A DNA stretch of 64,000 nt from Verrucomicrobiota bacterium (GTDB lineage: Bacteria; Verrucomicrobiota; Kiritimatiellia; CAIQIC01; JAGNIJ01), in the NCBI GenBank assembly GCA_022710725.1, contig JAKLGK010000007.1, positions 1 through 64,000 of the forward strand, written 5' to 3'. This document shows, in pieces, positions 6,699 through 17,500 of the stretch. Both the position numbers and the translations under genes were made by a program. Under the pieces are notes generated by a model. The model did no database searches, had not been told where the DNA came from, and saw nothing but the letters and a program-made list of their open reading frames with translations. Positions within the stretch are counted from its first letter, which is position 1. Every line of letters starts with the position of its first letter.

Positions 6699-9326
6699 AT
6701 GAAACGCCTGACCTGGCTGGGCGCCGTCGCCCTGATGGCCCTGCTTCCCCTTGCCCGGGCACAGACACCGGGCCAGGACAACACGGTCTCTGTCGCTGCG
6801 ATGGACCAAGGCGGAACCGTGCCGGCGGCATCAGCCTTGACGTCGGCCGAAGACCTCTACCTGTCCGAATCCGACTACTACTTGGTTCGAGGCCAGAGAA
6901 TCCCTCTGCGCCGCGATGCCCAGCGCATGGCCGTCAAGCTGACGAAGCAGGCGCGCGAGGCCTATCAGTCAGAGATGGGCCGGCAGCCACGAGGCGCGAC
7001 GTCCGCGCACAGCGCGGCTTTGCGCGATGCCCTGGGCTTCTCCGACGCGGAGGCCGATGTGTCTCTGGAGCAGGAGGTGGCCGAAAAGGGCCTCGTGATC
7101 GTGGAAGTGCGCCCGAAGTCCGGCCATGCCCTCGGCCGGACCCGCCTGCGCGATGCCGGCAGGGCCAAGGGTGTGGAGTACGCCAACCCGGTGTTTGCGC
7201 CTGCGGTCGGGCTCGGCCAGATCCTGGTCACCGATGAGATTCTTGTCTGTTTCGCGAGCGATTATGACGACGCGAAGGTTGCGCTTTTCGCCGCGGAACA
7301 TGGCCTCGCATCGGTCCGGCGCCTGCGCGGCAGAAGCAATACGTGGCTGCTCCGCTTGGACGACCCCCGTTCGCAGACGGCCCTCGATGTGGCCAATACG
7401 CTCCATGGTCAACCAGGGGTGCTGTGGGCGCAGCCGAGTTTCGAGATGGAGATCCGGCTTCAAAGCAACGACCCGTACTATGCTTCACAATGGCACCTGC
7501 ACAACACGGGCCAAAGCGGTGGCCTTGCAGGGACCGACGTGCGTGCGCCGGAGGCGTGGGCCCTGGGCGTCACGGGCTCTAACATCGTGATCGCGATTGT
7601 GGATTCCGGCGTGGACCTGTCGCACGAGGACCTCGTGATCTGGCAGAACCCCGGCGAGTCCGGCAGCGGGCGCGAGAGTAATGGCATCGACGATGACGGA
7701 AACGGCTACGTGGACGACTACCGTGGCTGGGACTTCTACAGCATGGACAACAACCCTTCCCCCGGGGGCAGCCACGGAACCGCATGCGCGGGGGTCGCGG
7801 CCGCACGCGGCAACAACGCCAAAGGCGTTGCGGGCGTGGCCTGCGGAGCCGCGGTGCTGCCGATCAAGATCACGTCCACGGACACGGGCTTCGCCAATGA
7901 CGCGGCCGTTCATGACGCGATCGTGTACGCGGCGGACCACGCGGATATTCTCAGTTGCAGTTGGACCTACAGCCTGTCCGAGAGCATCATGGATGCGATT
8001 GACTATGCCGTCACGCGGGGTCGCGGGGGGCGCGGCTCTCCCGTGTTCGTCGCCGCGGGGAACGACGCCGCCCGCGGATGGACGACCTTCGGCCTAACCG
8101 GCGCGCCGGCCGGCACATTTGTCGTGGGCTGGGAGTATCGGACAGACGACAGTCCCACGGGCGCCCTCAACGACGCCTGGCTGGACAATGTGACATTGCA
8201 GGATGGTTCGGTAGAGCGGTTCTCCGGCACTACCCCGCCGACGCTCCCATCCGGCTGGAGCGGCGCCGGCACGATGCCGTGGACGACGGTCAGCGACGCC
8301 GAACACGCCATCGGCGACAGCCGCTCCGCGCGGGCGGGGCAGATCGGCCCGGACGGCTGGTCGCGCTTGTACGTGCAAAAGAATTACTCCGTTCCCGGCA
8401 ACTACAGTTTCTCCTGCTGGGTTGGTCCGGCCGCGGGCCAGACTCTCTACGCGCTTTATTATTACAGCTCGCGCTGGATCGCCTACAAGTGCTACTACGG
8501 CGCATACGTCGGCTTTCCTGCCAGCTACTCCAACAGCATTGCCGTGGGCGCCTGCGGCAATCTCGGAGCTCACTCCAGCTATAGCCAGTACGGGCCGGAG
8601 CTCGATCTCGTGGCCCCGAGCGGCGGCGGCACGCTGGGCATCGTCACCACCGATCGCACCGGCGCCAACGGGTACTCGACAACAGCGTACTGCACCAACT
8701 TTTCCGGCACATCGGCCGCTACGCCCGCGGCCGCCGGCGTGGCCGCCCTGGTCCTTGCGGCCAATCCGCAGTTGACTGCGGCCGAGGTCAAGCGGGTGCT
8801 TCAGGAGACGGCCGTCGATATGGAACAGCCTGGCTTCGACATCTATACGGGACGCGGCCGGGTCAACGCCTATGCCGCCGTGATGGCCTCCGCCGCCAAC
8901 AACCCGCCCGTCATCGAATCCCGGGCCCCGACGAATGCGCTTGTCTTCGTGACCCCGGGCGCCTCGGCGCGGTTCGCGATCGGCGCCCGCGATCCCGAGG
9001 GAACGGCCCTGACATATCGATGGTACCTGGACGGCGCGCTCCAGGCTTCCACCGCGACCAACTGCGTCGTGGCGACGAGTTCAGGTATGGTCGGGCCCCA
9101 CCAGGTACGCGCCGAGGTGAGCGACCGGGGCGGGAATACCGTTCAGGTCTCCTGGCAATTGCTGGTCGGCGAGGGCGATCCCAACCTGGTGGGATACTGG
9201 CCGTTTGATGACAAAACCGGGCGGGACCAGTCCGGCTGGGGCAACGATCTCTCCATCCAGGGCGCGGCGGGCTTTAACTGGGATGGCATCAAGGGTCCGG
9301 ACCTGGACCTCGATGTGCAGCCGTAG
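6699..9326 (+). CDS. Secreted S8 subtilisin-like protease with truncated C-terminal LamG
   Basis: The 875-residue protein has a clear signal peptide (MKRLTWLGAVALMALL... up to ARAQ). A propeptide-like segment with two halves comes next (residues about 90-250). The subtilase domain carries the full triad: D302 in AIVDSGVDLSHEDL, H359 in GSHGTACAGVAA, S672 in SGTSAATPAAAGVAAL. A large insert lies between the His and Ser. After it come a PKD/Ig-like domain (about 725-815) and only the first strands of a LamG domain (LVGYWPFDDKTGRDQSGWGN), then the stop. The ATG at 6699 has GGAAGG 9-14 bases upstream. A start 126 bases earlier lacks a signal peptide. It may process or turn over envelope partners. 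Confidence 0.9.
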   Translation: MKRLTWLGAVALMALLPLARAQTPGQDNTVSVAAMDQGGTVPAASALTSAEDLYLSESDYYLVRGQRIPLRRDAQRMAVKLTKQAREAYQSEMGRQPRGATSAHSAALRDALGFSDAEADVSLEQEVAEKGLVIVEVRPKSGHALGRTRLRDAGRAKGVEYANPVFAPAVGLGQILVTDEILVCFASDYDDAKVALFAAEHGLASVRRLRGRSNTWLLRLDDPRSQTALDVANTLHGQPGVLWAQPSFEMEIRLQSNDPYYASQWHLHNTGQSGGLAGTDVRAPEAWALGVTGSNIVIAIVDSGVDLSHEDLVIWQNPGESGSGRESNGIDDDGNGYVDDYRGWDFYSMDNNPSPGGSHGTACAGVAAARGNNAKGVAGVACGAAVLPIKITSTDTGFANDAAVHDAIVYAADHADILSCSWTYSLSESIMDAIDYAVTRGRGGRGSPVFVAAGNDAARGWTTFGLTGAPAGTFVVGWEYRTDDSPTGALNDAWLDNVTLQDGSVERFSGTTPPTLPSGWSGAGTMPWTTVSDAEHAIGDSRSARAGQIGPDGWSRLYVQKNYSVPGNYSFSCWVGPAAGQTLYALYYYSSRWIAYKCYYGAYVGFPASYSNSIAVGACGNLGAHSSYSQYGPELDLVAPSGGGTLGIVTTDRTGANGYSTTAYCTNFSGTSAATPAAAGVAALVLAANPQLTAAEVKRVLQETAVDMEQPGFDIYTGRGRVNAYAAVMASAANNPPVIESRAPTNALVFVTPGASARFAIGARDPEGTALTYRWYLDGALQASTATNCVVATSSGMVGPHQVRAEVSDRGGNTVQVSWQLLVGEGDPNLVGYWPFDDKTGRDQSGWGNDLSIQGAAGFNWDGIKGPDLDLDVQP

Positions 9327-9365
9327 CCTCGGCGGCATAGAGACAGGGAAACGCGCGGGGGAGGC

Positions 9366-11399
9366 TTGAATAGACCTCGGAACCATATCGGGCTGGCAGC
9401 GGGGGCGGCCCTTGGCCTGATCCTGTTTTCGTGCGGACATTTGGAAAGTCCTCCGGAAGCGGGCCGGGAAACAACGTTCTATCACAACTGGTGGAACTGC
9501 TATGAGCGCGGACTGGAACTCATGCGGGCGGGGAACTACGAGGGCGCGTCGCTGGAATTCGAGCGGACGCTGGGCCTGAAACCCGGGGCCCGGTTCGGTT
9601 TCGCCCGCGAAATGTGGCGGGCCCGGACCTACGGCCTGCATTTCGTGGAAGATTATTTTCCGCACCGGGAGTTGGGGGTGTGCCGGTACCGGTTGGGCCA
9701 GGACGAGGAGGCCATCCCGTTACTGGTCCGGTCCCTCGAGCAGGAGCCGTCCAGCCGGGCCAAGTTCTTCCTGAACCTGGCCCGGTCGCGGCAGGCCAGG
9801 AAACACCCCGCGTCCCCCCCCCAGATAACCATTCACGGCCCATCGCAGGAAAGGCCCGTGCGGGATCGCGAGGTGCGGCTTTCGGGGCTGGCGGCCGCCG
9901 AAGCCAGGATCGGCCGGGTAGCGGTCAACGGCCAGCCCGTTTTCGTGGAGCTGGCCGAGAAAGAGATCGCGTTCGATCAAGTGGTGCCCCTTCGCGAAGG
10001 GAGCAACGTGATCGCCTGCCTGGCCGAGGACCTCGCCGGGCAGGTCGCCGCCACGAACGTCACGGTCTGGTCGGACCGGACCCCGCCCGGCGTCGTCATC
10101 GCCGGCATTTCCGAAAGCAACAGCGGTCGATTCGTCCGCGGCACGGCCTCCGACAATTACGGGTTGGCGTACCTGGCCATCGATGGGACGGTCCTTGTGA
10201 AAACCGTCCCCGGATCGGAAGCGCCGGTTTCCCGGGAGTTTGTGGTGCCGATGTCATCCCGGGACGCCCTGGCCATCGAAGCCGCCGACGTGGCCGGCAA
10301 CACGTTGCGAAGTGTTGTGCCGCTGGGGGAGGGGGACGATGTCTTCCGCCGCCTCCCCCCGCGGTATGCCTCCGCGGGGTGGATCGCTTCAGCCGCCGAC
10401 GGGACGGAGCCGGAGGAGCCGGCTCCCGAAGATCGCATGAGGCCTTCCTTGACGCTGCACATCTCCGCGCCCGAGGTGGCGGTCTACGACGAGGAATACT
10501 ACCTCGAGGGCCTGGCGTCCGACCCGGGAGGGCTGGCGGCATTGAGCATCAACGGCGAGAGCCTGATGACCGGCCCGGAGAAAGGCGGCGTGCAGAAACT
10601 GTTTGCCCGTCGGCTGGCGCTGGATGTGGGGACCAACCGGTTCGTCCTGGCCGCCAGGGATCGCGCCGGCAACAAGACGGAAAAAGAAGTGACCGTCATC
10701 CGCTTGCAGCCTGATTATCTTGATCAGAAACACCGGCTGCGGGTGGCGTTGGCGCCGTGCAGCGGGGGCGGCGACACGGCGGAGGCCGTCGGCGCCTATA
10801 TGGAAGCGGCCGTCCTGCGCTCACCTGCCCGGTTCGCCATGGTGGAGCGGGATGACCGGGCCTGGGCGCGCATCGTGCAGGAGCAGGAGATCAGCCTTTC
10901 GGATCTCGCGGACTGCTCCGCCGCGCTGCGCATCGGCAAAATGATGCCGGCCGAACTGCTGCTGCTGTCGTCCGTCATTCGGCACGAGCGCGGCGTGACC
11001 GTGTTCGCCCGGCTGGTGGACACCTCGGAGGGCACCCGCGCGTGGGCCGGGGATATCTATTGCGATGAACCCGAGCGCGCCCTCGAGGAACAGGTGGACG
11101 CCCTGGCCCTGAAGCTCAAGCAGGCGTTTCCCCTCCTGGACGCCACCGTGATCCGGATCGACGGGGAGCGCATCACCATGGACGCCGGGACAGAACGGGG
11201 GGTGCGCGCGGGGACGCGCCTGCTGGTCCTCAAGACAGGGGCCGGTGGCGACAGAAGGCAGGGCCAAGTTCTCTATCACGAGAGCCAGCCTGCTGAAATC
11301 GAGGTGACGCGAACGGGCGGAAAGGATTGCCTGGGTCTCGTCAAGCCTCGCGCGGCGGCGGAACTCATTGATCCGGGCGATGCGGTTTACACGCGATGA
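9366..11399 (+). CDS. Lipoprotein with TPR, Ig-like and CsgG/FlgT-like domains
   Basis: The 677-residue protein opens with a lipoprotein signal whose lipobox is LFSC (Cys23). TPR-like helices follow (about residues 35-130: YERGLELMRAGNYEGASLEF). Then come two or three Ig-like beta domains (about 140-235 and 365-440). Residues 457-590 are a CsgG-like domain (RVALAPCSGGG; MVERDDRAWARIVQEQEI; ELLLLSSVIR). The tail resembles FlgT-C (GTERGVRAGTRLLVL). The last two modules match the C-terminal half of the caspase protein at 3456, so the pair look like co-evolved partners. The start is a TTG with a purine-rich site very close upstream, so the exact start is uncertain. The stop overlaps the barrel gene (ATGA at 11396). 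Confidence 0.75.
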   Translation: MNRPRNHIGLAAGAALGLILFSCGHLESPPEAGRETTFYHNWWNCYERGLELMRAGNYEGASLEFERTLGLKPGARFGFAREMWRARTYGLHFVEDYFPHRELGVCRYRLGQDEEAIPLLVRSLEQEPSSRAKFFLNLARSRQARKHPASPPQITIHGPSQERPVRDREVRLSGLAAAEARIGRVAVNGQPVFVELAEKEIAFDQVVPLREGSNVIACLAEDLAGQVAATNVTVWSDRTPPGVVIAGISESNSGRFVRGTASDNYGLAYLAIDGTVLVKTVPGSEAPVSREFVVPMSSRDALAIEAADVAGNTLRSVVPLGEGDDVFRRLPPRYASAGWIASAADGTEPEEPAPEDRMRPSLTLHISAPEVAVYDEEYYLEGLASDPGGLAALSINGESLMTGPEKGGVQKLFARRLALDVGTNRFVLAARDRAGNKTEKEVTVIRLQPDYLDQKHRLRVALAPCSGGGDTAEAVGAYMEAAVLRSPARFAMVERDDRAWARIVQEQEISLSDLADCSAALRIGKMMPAELLLLSSVIRHERGVTVFARLVDTSEGTRAWAGDIYCDEPERALEEQVDALALKLKQAFPLLDATVIRIDGERITMDAGTERGVRAGTRLLVLKTGAGGDRRQGQVLYHESQPAEIEVTRTGGKDCLGLVKPRAAAELIDPGDAVYTR

Positions 11400-13243
11400 G
11401 GGAATCGACCGTGAAAAGACTCGCGGAGACGAGCGGCAGGGGGATGGACGGTCCGCGGCGGCGGCGCGCGATCGGGGCTGCCCGCGCGCTTTTCCTGCCG
11501 TGGCTGATCTCATGGCTGGCGGGCGCGCGGGCGGGGCGGGCGGAGACGTTCATCATCAGCCTGCCCGTGGGCGGGGCGATCCCGATCGAGTTGAGCCACG
11601 TCGGCCCGGAAGGCGGGCTCGTCTCGCCGGGGGAACCCAGCGTGCCGCCCTTCCGGCCGCCCAGCATCTTCTCGGCCCCGCTGCCCAGCGGGTCCGGCGC
11701 CCGGGCCCTGGGGCTGGGGGCCTTCACGGCCGTGGCCGACGATGCCACGGCGGCTTCCTGGAACCCCGGGGGCCTCGTGCAACTGGAGCGACCCGAGGCG
11801 TCCTTCGTGCTGCGCTACTCCGCCCACGAGAGCCGCCACGCCTCGGACGACGCGGACTACCAGGTGGGCCGCGACGAATACGAGGGCCAGAACCTCAACT
11901 ACTTGAGCGCGGTCCTGCCGGTGAAGGCATTCAACCGCCCTTGCGTCGTGTCGCTCAACTACCAGGAGGCGTACGATTTCGAGATGCGTTTCCATGCCGA
12001 CCAGCTGGGGCGCAGTTCCCGCCGCGAGGAGGAGTCGAGGCAAAGCGCCACTTCCGACACCCAGGTGGATCACTTTTCGGACGGCGTGCTGGACGTGACG
12101 ATCACCAGCGAGCTGACGACCCGCCTGACCAGCCAGATGCGGCAGCTCCTGCAGTCCGACATGCTCACCGATATCTCGTTTGAGCAGGAGGGGATCATCG
12201 ATGCCGTCTCTCCCGCCCTGGCCGTCGAGGTGATCCCCGGGCTTTCGGTGGGCGGGGCCCTGAATATCTACCAGGACGATCTGTTCGGGAACCGGCCCAT
12301 TGGCTCCTCCAGCCGGGCTTCGTATTCCGGGGCGTCCAGCAGTCGCGTGCAGACGCGGGACACCCGCGAAACGACGGGGACCTATACCTACGAAGGCACC
12401 TGGACCCCCGCCCCGATAGAGATCATGCCCGGGATCGTGGTGCCCATTCCGCCTGTGCCCATTTCGGGGGAAGGCGTTTACCCGCCCTTCTCGGACAGCG
12501 GCAGCGGAGGCGGTTCGGATGGCATCGTCTTCGACGGCGAATACAGCGAGGAGAACCGCTTTGACGACCTCCACGGCTGGAACCTGACCCTGGGCGGCCT
12601 GTGGAGTGTCTCCCGGCACTTGAGCCTGGGCGGCTCCGTGGATCTCCCCTGGCTGGCGGAAGCGGAGCAGGAACAAACCATCCGGAGCCGGGAGACCGCG
12701 TACGATGCCTCCAGGACCGTGGTGCTCGATCGCTCGGAATATGTCGTCACGGAGCGGAAGGACGTGGAATTCCGGTTCCCGCTGTTCTGGTCAGTCGGCG
12801 CGGTGTGGAAGTGGAACAACGTGCTTTCCACCGCCCTGGACGTGAGCCAGACCCGCTGGTCGGACTTCTACTACCGGGCGGACGGCGAGGAGAAGATCAA
12901 TCCGCTCGACGGCCGCGCCTATGAGGCCAACCGGCTGGACGACTGCTGGGCCGTCCGCCTGGGCGCCGAATACATCTGGGTCCTGCGCGCCACCGAGATC
13001 CCGCTCCGGGCGGGCCTCTCGTGGGAGCAGCGCCCGGCGGTCGGCGCGCCGGACGAATTCTACGGAGTCAACGCGGGGACGGGCCTGTCGCTGGGCAAGG
13101 ATCCGGGCAAGCTGATCCTCGACGTGGCCTATGCCTATTCCTGGGGCGACGACGTGCTCGGCACGCTGGTGCCCGAGCAAGAAGGATTGAGCACCGATAT
13201 GCGCGAACATCAGGTGTACGTGTCGTGCATATACCATTTCTGA
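11396..13243 (+). CDS. PorV/FadL-like outer-membrane beta-barrel protein
   Basis: The 615-residue protein has a signal-like N-terminus after a basic stretch (hydrophobic residues about 25-45). It then carries the signature SGARALGLGAFTAVADDATA-SWNPGGL (near residues 97-125), typical of UPF0164/PorV/OmpP1-FadL barrels. Alternating hydrophobic strands continue to the end, and the last residue is Phe, as in outer-membrane barrels (YVSCIYHF). A Ser/Thr/Gly/Pro-rich insert (about 300-390) probably forms an extracellular loop. The ATG overlaps the stop of the lipoprotein gene by four bases, so they are translationally coupled. It may be the outer-membrane component of the system. Whether it transports or only anchors is not shown. 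Confidence 0.75.
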   Translation: MRESTVKRLAETSGRGMDGPRRRRAIGAARALFLPWLISWLAGARAGRAETFIISLPVGGAIPIELSHVGPEGGLVSPGEPSVPPFRPPSIFSAPLPSGSGARALGLGAFTAVADDATAASWNPGGLVQLERPEASFVLRYSAHESRHASDDADYQVGRDEYEGQNLNYLSAVLPVKAFNRPCVVSLNYQEAYDFEMRFHADQLGRSSRREEESRQSATSDTQVDHFSDGVLDVTITSELTTRLTSQMRQLLQSDMLTDISFEQEGIIDAVSPALAVEVIPGLSVGGALNIYQDDLFGNRPIGSSSRASYSGASSSRVQTRDTRETTGTYTYEGTWTPAPIEIMPGIVVPIPPVPISGEGVYPPFSDSGSGGGSDGIVFDGEYSEENRFDDLHGWNLTLGGLWSVSRHLSLGGSVDLPWLAEAEQEQTIRSRETAYDASRTVVLDRSEYVVTERKDVEFRFPLFWSVGAVWKWNNVLSTALDVSQTRWSDFYYRADGEEKINPLDGRAYEANRLDDCWAVRLGAEYIWVLRATEIPLRAGLSWEQRPAVGAPDEFYGVNAGTGLSLGKDPGKLILDVAYAYSWGDDVLGTLVPEQEGLSTDMREHQVYVSCIYHF

Positions 13244-13271
13244 AAAGAAGAACGCTGGGCCAGGAAAAGAG

Positions 13272-14432
13272 ATGAACGGGGTGCGCGTCATAGCCTGGGG
13301 CGGGGCGGCGCTGCTCATGGGCGCCACGACAGCCCTTTTTGTGTGGGATGTATTCGGCCTCCGGACGCCTCCGCGGAACCCGCCGGTCGCCTTGCCCGGG
13401 CAACCGCTCGCGGCCAGCTCCGTGGCGCTTGACCTCGAAGTGGAAATCGTCAATCCGACTTCCCATTCCATCGCTTACTTTTACACCTGGAACGCCGGGC
13501 GTGTGTTTGGACGGGTTATCGATTCGCAGTCCGTGCCGGGCCGGAAATACCCGGTGCGCGTCCGCCTTTCGCCCGAGGGGCTGGTGCTCTTCGATGACTC
13601 CTGGGGTTTGGAGTTTGCCGGGCCCCTCCAGTCGGGCCCCCTGTCGGTGGGCGTCACATTCGAGCGGCATTCCGGTGACGTCGAGAGGGTCTCGTGCGAA
13701 TGCCGCTACGAAGCGTGGGTCAGCCCGGATAACGTTGCGCTCGCCGATCCGGGCCAGCCGTGGACATTCAGCCACGGCGCGTGGTCGACGACGGGCGGCA
13801 CGGCGCTCGTCGTTCACGGGGTCAGGAGCTATGAGCGGGACCTGGGCCAACGGGCGGCCGTCATCGGCCGATTCACCGCGCCCCGGATGGCCGCGGATGT
13901 GAAAACAGCGCTGGCGTCCGCCCTCCCGGACGTGCCCGCCACGGCCGTCCACGTCCTGCCGGTGTACGAAGAGGGGCGGTTCACGGACGACGTCGGCCGC
14001 AAAGCCACCGTCTTTGAACTGGGTTATTCCGTGCCTCGGGCCATGGCGCCGTTGCCGGCCCCCCGGCCTCTTCAGCGCCTGAAGACGGCGGTGGTCGCGG
14101 CATTCCCGGAGGCGCTGTCGAGTAGCGACCTGCGCGATTGGAACCCTTCCGGACTCCGCGTCGCTCAACCCATCCAGCGCGTGCCCTTCCGGGTGGCTTC
14201 CGACGCGCCGGTCGTGCGCGCGCAGCTCGCGCGATGGCTCCGGGACGCCTCGGCGGGGGGGCGCGTGGCGGACCCTCTCCTCTGGCCTGCGGAACCCGGC
14301 GGCGCCCGCGCGCTGCGCCCCTTGCGCGACTACCGGATGTCCATCGTGGTCGCCGGCGGGACCTGGGAACCGGCCTTGGAGGCCCTGGCGCAGCGGATCG
14401 CCGCGCGCGCCGAGGCCGGGGAGGAGCCGTGA
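13272..14432 (+). CDS. Single-TM membrane protein of unknown function
   Basis: The 386-residue protein has one N-terminal membrane segment (about residues 5-28). The exported part is probably beta-rich: DLEVEIVNPTSHSIAYFYTW, SPEGLVLFDDSW, SVGVTFERHSGDVERVSCEC. The C-terminal half is Ala/Arg/Pro-rich and contains an amphipathic helix (LRDWN...; RMSIVVAGGTWEPALEALAQ). I do not recognise a family. It lies 28 bases after the barrel gene on the same strand, so it is likely part of the same envelope system. A role as an inner-membrane-anchored periplasmic partner of the barrel is only a guess. Confidence 0.6.
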   Translation: MNGVRVIAWGGAALLMGATTALFVWDVFGLRTPPRNPPVALPGQPLAASSVALDLEVEIVNPTSHSIAYFYTWNAGRVFGRVIDSQSVPGRKYPVRVRLSPEGLVLFDDSWGLEFAGPLQSGPLSVGVTFERHSGDVERVSCECRYEAWVSPDNVALADPGQPWTFSHGAWSTTGGTALVVHGVRSYERDLGQRAAVIGRFTAPRMAADVKTALASALPDVPATAVHVLPVYEEGRFTDDVGRKATVFELGYSVPRAMAPLPAPRPLQRLKTAVVAAFPEALSSSDLRDWNPSGLRVAQPIQRVPFRVASDAPVVRAQLARWLRDASAGGRVADPLLWPAEPGGARALRPLRDYRMSIVVAGGTWEPALEALAQRIAARAEAGEEP

Positions 14433-14545
14433 TCCGGCGCGACAGGACGGCCGGCGGCCATTTCGGCTGCGGCGCGGGCTTTCATTCAGGGCTTTCTTCT
14501 GGTAAATGGCAGGCAGAAGGAGTGGTTGACGTCGGCGTCCGCGTG

Positions 14546-17500
14546 ATGAGCAGCAAAAACATGAGGGGGAGCCTCCAAGCCGTGGTGATCCTTGCCGCCC
14601 TGGCGCTGGCCGCGCCATGGGACGCCGCCAGGGCGGCGACGGAGCCGGGCGATGCCAACGACGATGGAATAGTCGACATGGAGGACGTGCGCCACGTCCT
14701 CCAGTACTTGGTTCACGAGGTCCCGCTTGCCGAAACCAATGCTGCCGACGCCTCCCAGGACGGAAAGATCGACGTCGACGACGCCTTCATCATCGCCCGG
14801 CACCTGGGCGGGGAATCGCTTATCGTTTACGTGGACACCCCGTTCGGGGGGACTCGTGTCTTTGAAGCGGGCAGCATGCTTGTCGTCCAGGCGTTCGAGT
14901 CCTTCTTCCCGGCGGCCGCGACCAACGGGACGATCCGCATACGGTCGGAGAGCGCCGGCTATGACTCCGGAGTTCAGCCCATGTCCCTCGTGGCCGGCCA
15001 GCGGTCGTATCTCTTCCACTGGGACACGCTGGCCGCGCTCCCGGCCGCCGATTACGTCGTCCGCGTGACGATCGGAGACGATGAGGCGGAGCAGGTCGTG
15101 GCGCTGGCGCATCCCAGCTTCGGGCCTCCGTCGATTGCCGACGCGGTGGATGCGCAGTGCCCGGGCGCCGGATTCCCGCTGCAGCTCCGGCGCTTCATCG
15201 GCGACGGGCATAACAGCTATCCCCTGCTGGGGCCGTTCGGGCGTTCCTGGAAGCCGGATTTCGCGGTGAAGCTCGATGAGTTCGCCGACGGCACGGTGCT
15301 CTTCCACGGCCGCGCGCCCTTCCATCGGTACTATCGGAGCCGGCCGGACGGATCCTACGAATCCCCCGTGGGAGACTACTCGACGCTGACCTTCACCGGC
15401 GGCTGTTTCCGGCTCGAGGAGAAGTCGGGCCTCGCCTACCAGTTCAGGGACGACCTGCAGGCGCTTTTCATGGAAGACCGGAACGGGAACCGGCTGACGT
15501 TCGGTTACGACGAGCAGGGGCGGGTCACCAACGTGCTTCATTCCTCCGGCGACGCCCTGACCGTGCGCTACAACAGCCAGGGCCGGATCACCAACCTGGT
15601 GGACCACGTGGGGCGCGTGACCCTTTACGAGTACGACGCCGGCGGCCAGCATCTCGTCCGGGTGACCGGCCCGGGCGGCGACACGACAACCTGCTCCTAC
15701 TACACGAACGCCCACTACTACATCAACGACCGGTTGAAGTCCGTGACGTTCGCGGACGGCACGGAGGCGCACTACGAGTACGACGAGCAGGGCCGGGTTG
15801 TCCGGACCACGGGAAAGGATGGCGTCAATGCCGTAACGTTTGCGTACGAGGCGGACGGCGTCACGCGCATCCGCGACGTTTTTTCGAACGAAACGATCGC
15901 GGCCTATACCGTCCGGCGCCAGCCGGTCCTTTTCACCGATGCGCTGGGCCACTCGATTTCGAACCGCTACGACGCCCTGTTCAACCGCATCGAGGAGTGG
16001 GATGCTTTCGGCCGCCCCACCCGTTACGCCTATGACGCGAACGGGAACATGACGAACATGGTGGACGCGGCGGGACACGCCTTCGCGTTCCGCTACGACG
16101 CGGACACCCACAAGCTGCTGGAACTGCGGGACAGCCGCGGCGCGCTGTCGCGCTTCGTCTACGACGCCCTCGGGAATCTTCTGAAGGCCGTCTTCGCCGA
16201 CGGAACCGAGGAGACGTACGTCTACAATGCCCGGGGATTGCCGACGTCCAAGACCACCCGCTCGGGAGCGGTCATGTCCTACGCGTATGATGGGCGCGGC
16301 GTCCTTCTCTCCAGGACCTATCCCGGCGGCGCGCGCGACATGTATGAGTACGATGCGGCCGGACGGCTGGCGCAAGCTTCCAACACGATTTGGGCGATCT
16401 CGAACGTGTACGACGAGGCCGACCGCCTTGTGCGCGTGACCTATCCGGGGGGGCGGTCGTTCGTCTACGCGTATGACGGCGGGGACCGGCAAGCGGGCAT
16501 GACGGATCCCGACGGCAGGAATCTCGGGTATGCCTATGACCGCTTCGGATTCTTGAGCGCCATTCGCGAAGACGCAACAGGCGCCCTGGTGGCGGCCTAT
16601 GACCGGGATGCCGGCGGGCGCGTGACCAGAAAGCGCCTGGGGAACGGGACGTTTGCGGACTACCGCTATGATGCCCTCAACCGGTTGTCCGCGATCCTGC
16701 ACTACGGTCCGACCACGAACCTTCTGATCCGGTTCTCCTATAGCTACGATCCGCGCGGCAACGTGAGTTCCTGCGATACGCTCGAGGGCATCGAGTACTA
16801 CGCCTATGACGAGATCGGCCAGTTGACGAACGCGACGGGGTCTCGCGACAGCTGGATGCGCCGCTATGCCTACGACGCGATGGGCAATCGCACGTCGTCT
16901 TTCGACGGTCAGAGCGAGTGGGCCTACGGGGTCAATAATCTCAACCAGTACACCAATATCGGCGCCTCCGCCTGCAGCTACGATGCCAACGGGAACCTGG
17001 CGCAACGCCAGGCGGCCGGCGTGACGAACCGCTACACGTTCGATGCCGAAAACCGCCTCGTGCGCGTGGAAACCGCCTCGGTGACGAACGAATACGGTTA
17101 CGATCCCCTGGGCTGCCGTGTCCTCATCCGGAACGGGACGGGCGCGGTTTATCAGCTTTGGAGCGGCGGGCAGGTGGTCCTCGAGGAAAGCGCGGCGCAC
17201 GGCACGCTGGGCCGGTGGGTGTGGGGCGCCGTCCCGGACGAGGTTGTGCGCATGGACCGGGGCGCGGCGCGCACCTATTATGCCCAGGACGCCCGGCAGA
17301 GCGTCGTGGGCTTGACCGATGCCTCGGGGGGGCTGTGCGAGGAATATCGATACGCGCCCTTCGGAGAACCGTTGGGGCACGGCACGAACAGCAATCCGTG
17401 GCGATACGGCGGATTGGCCTACGATGACGTGACGGGCCTGCAATACCACCGGGCGCGGTACTACTCGCCGGACATGGGCCGGTTCCTGTCCGTCGATCCG

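Noticed and set aside
5445-6809. Long open frame on the minus strand opposite the LamG gene
   Set aside because: Arg/Gly/Val-rich shadow translation typical of high-GC sequence, with no family features.
14486-17449. Long open frame on the minus strand opposite the RHS gene
   Set aside because: It mirrors the codon pattern of the RHS gene. Its translation is Val/Arg/Gly-rich with no domain, signal or ribosome site.
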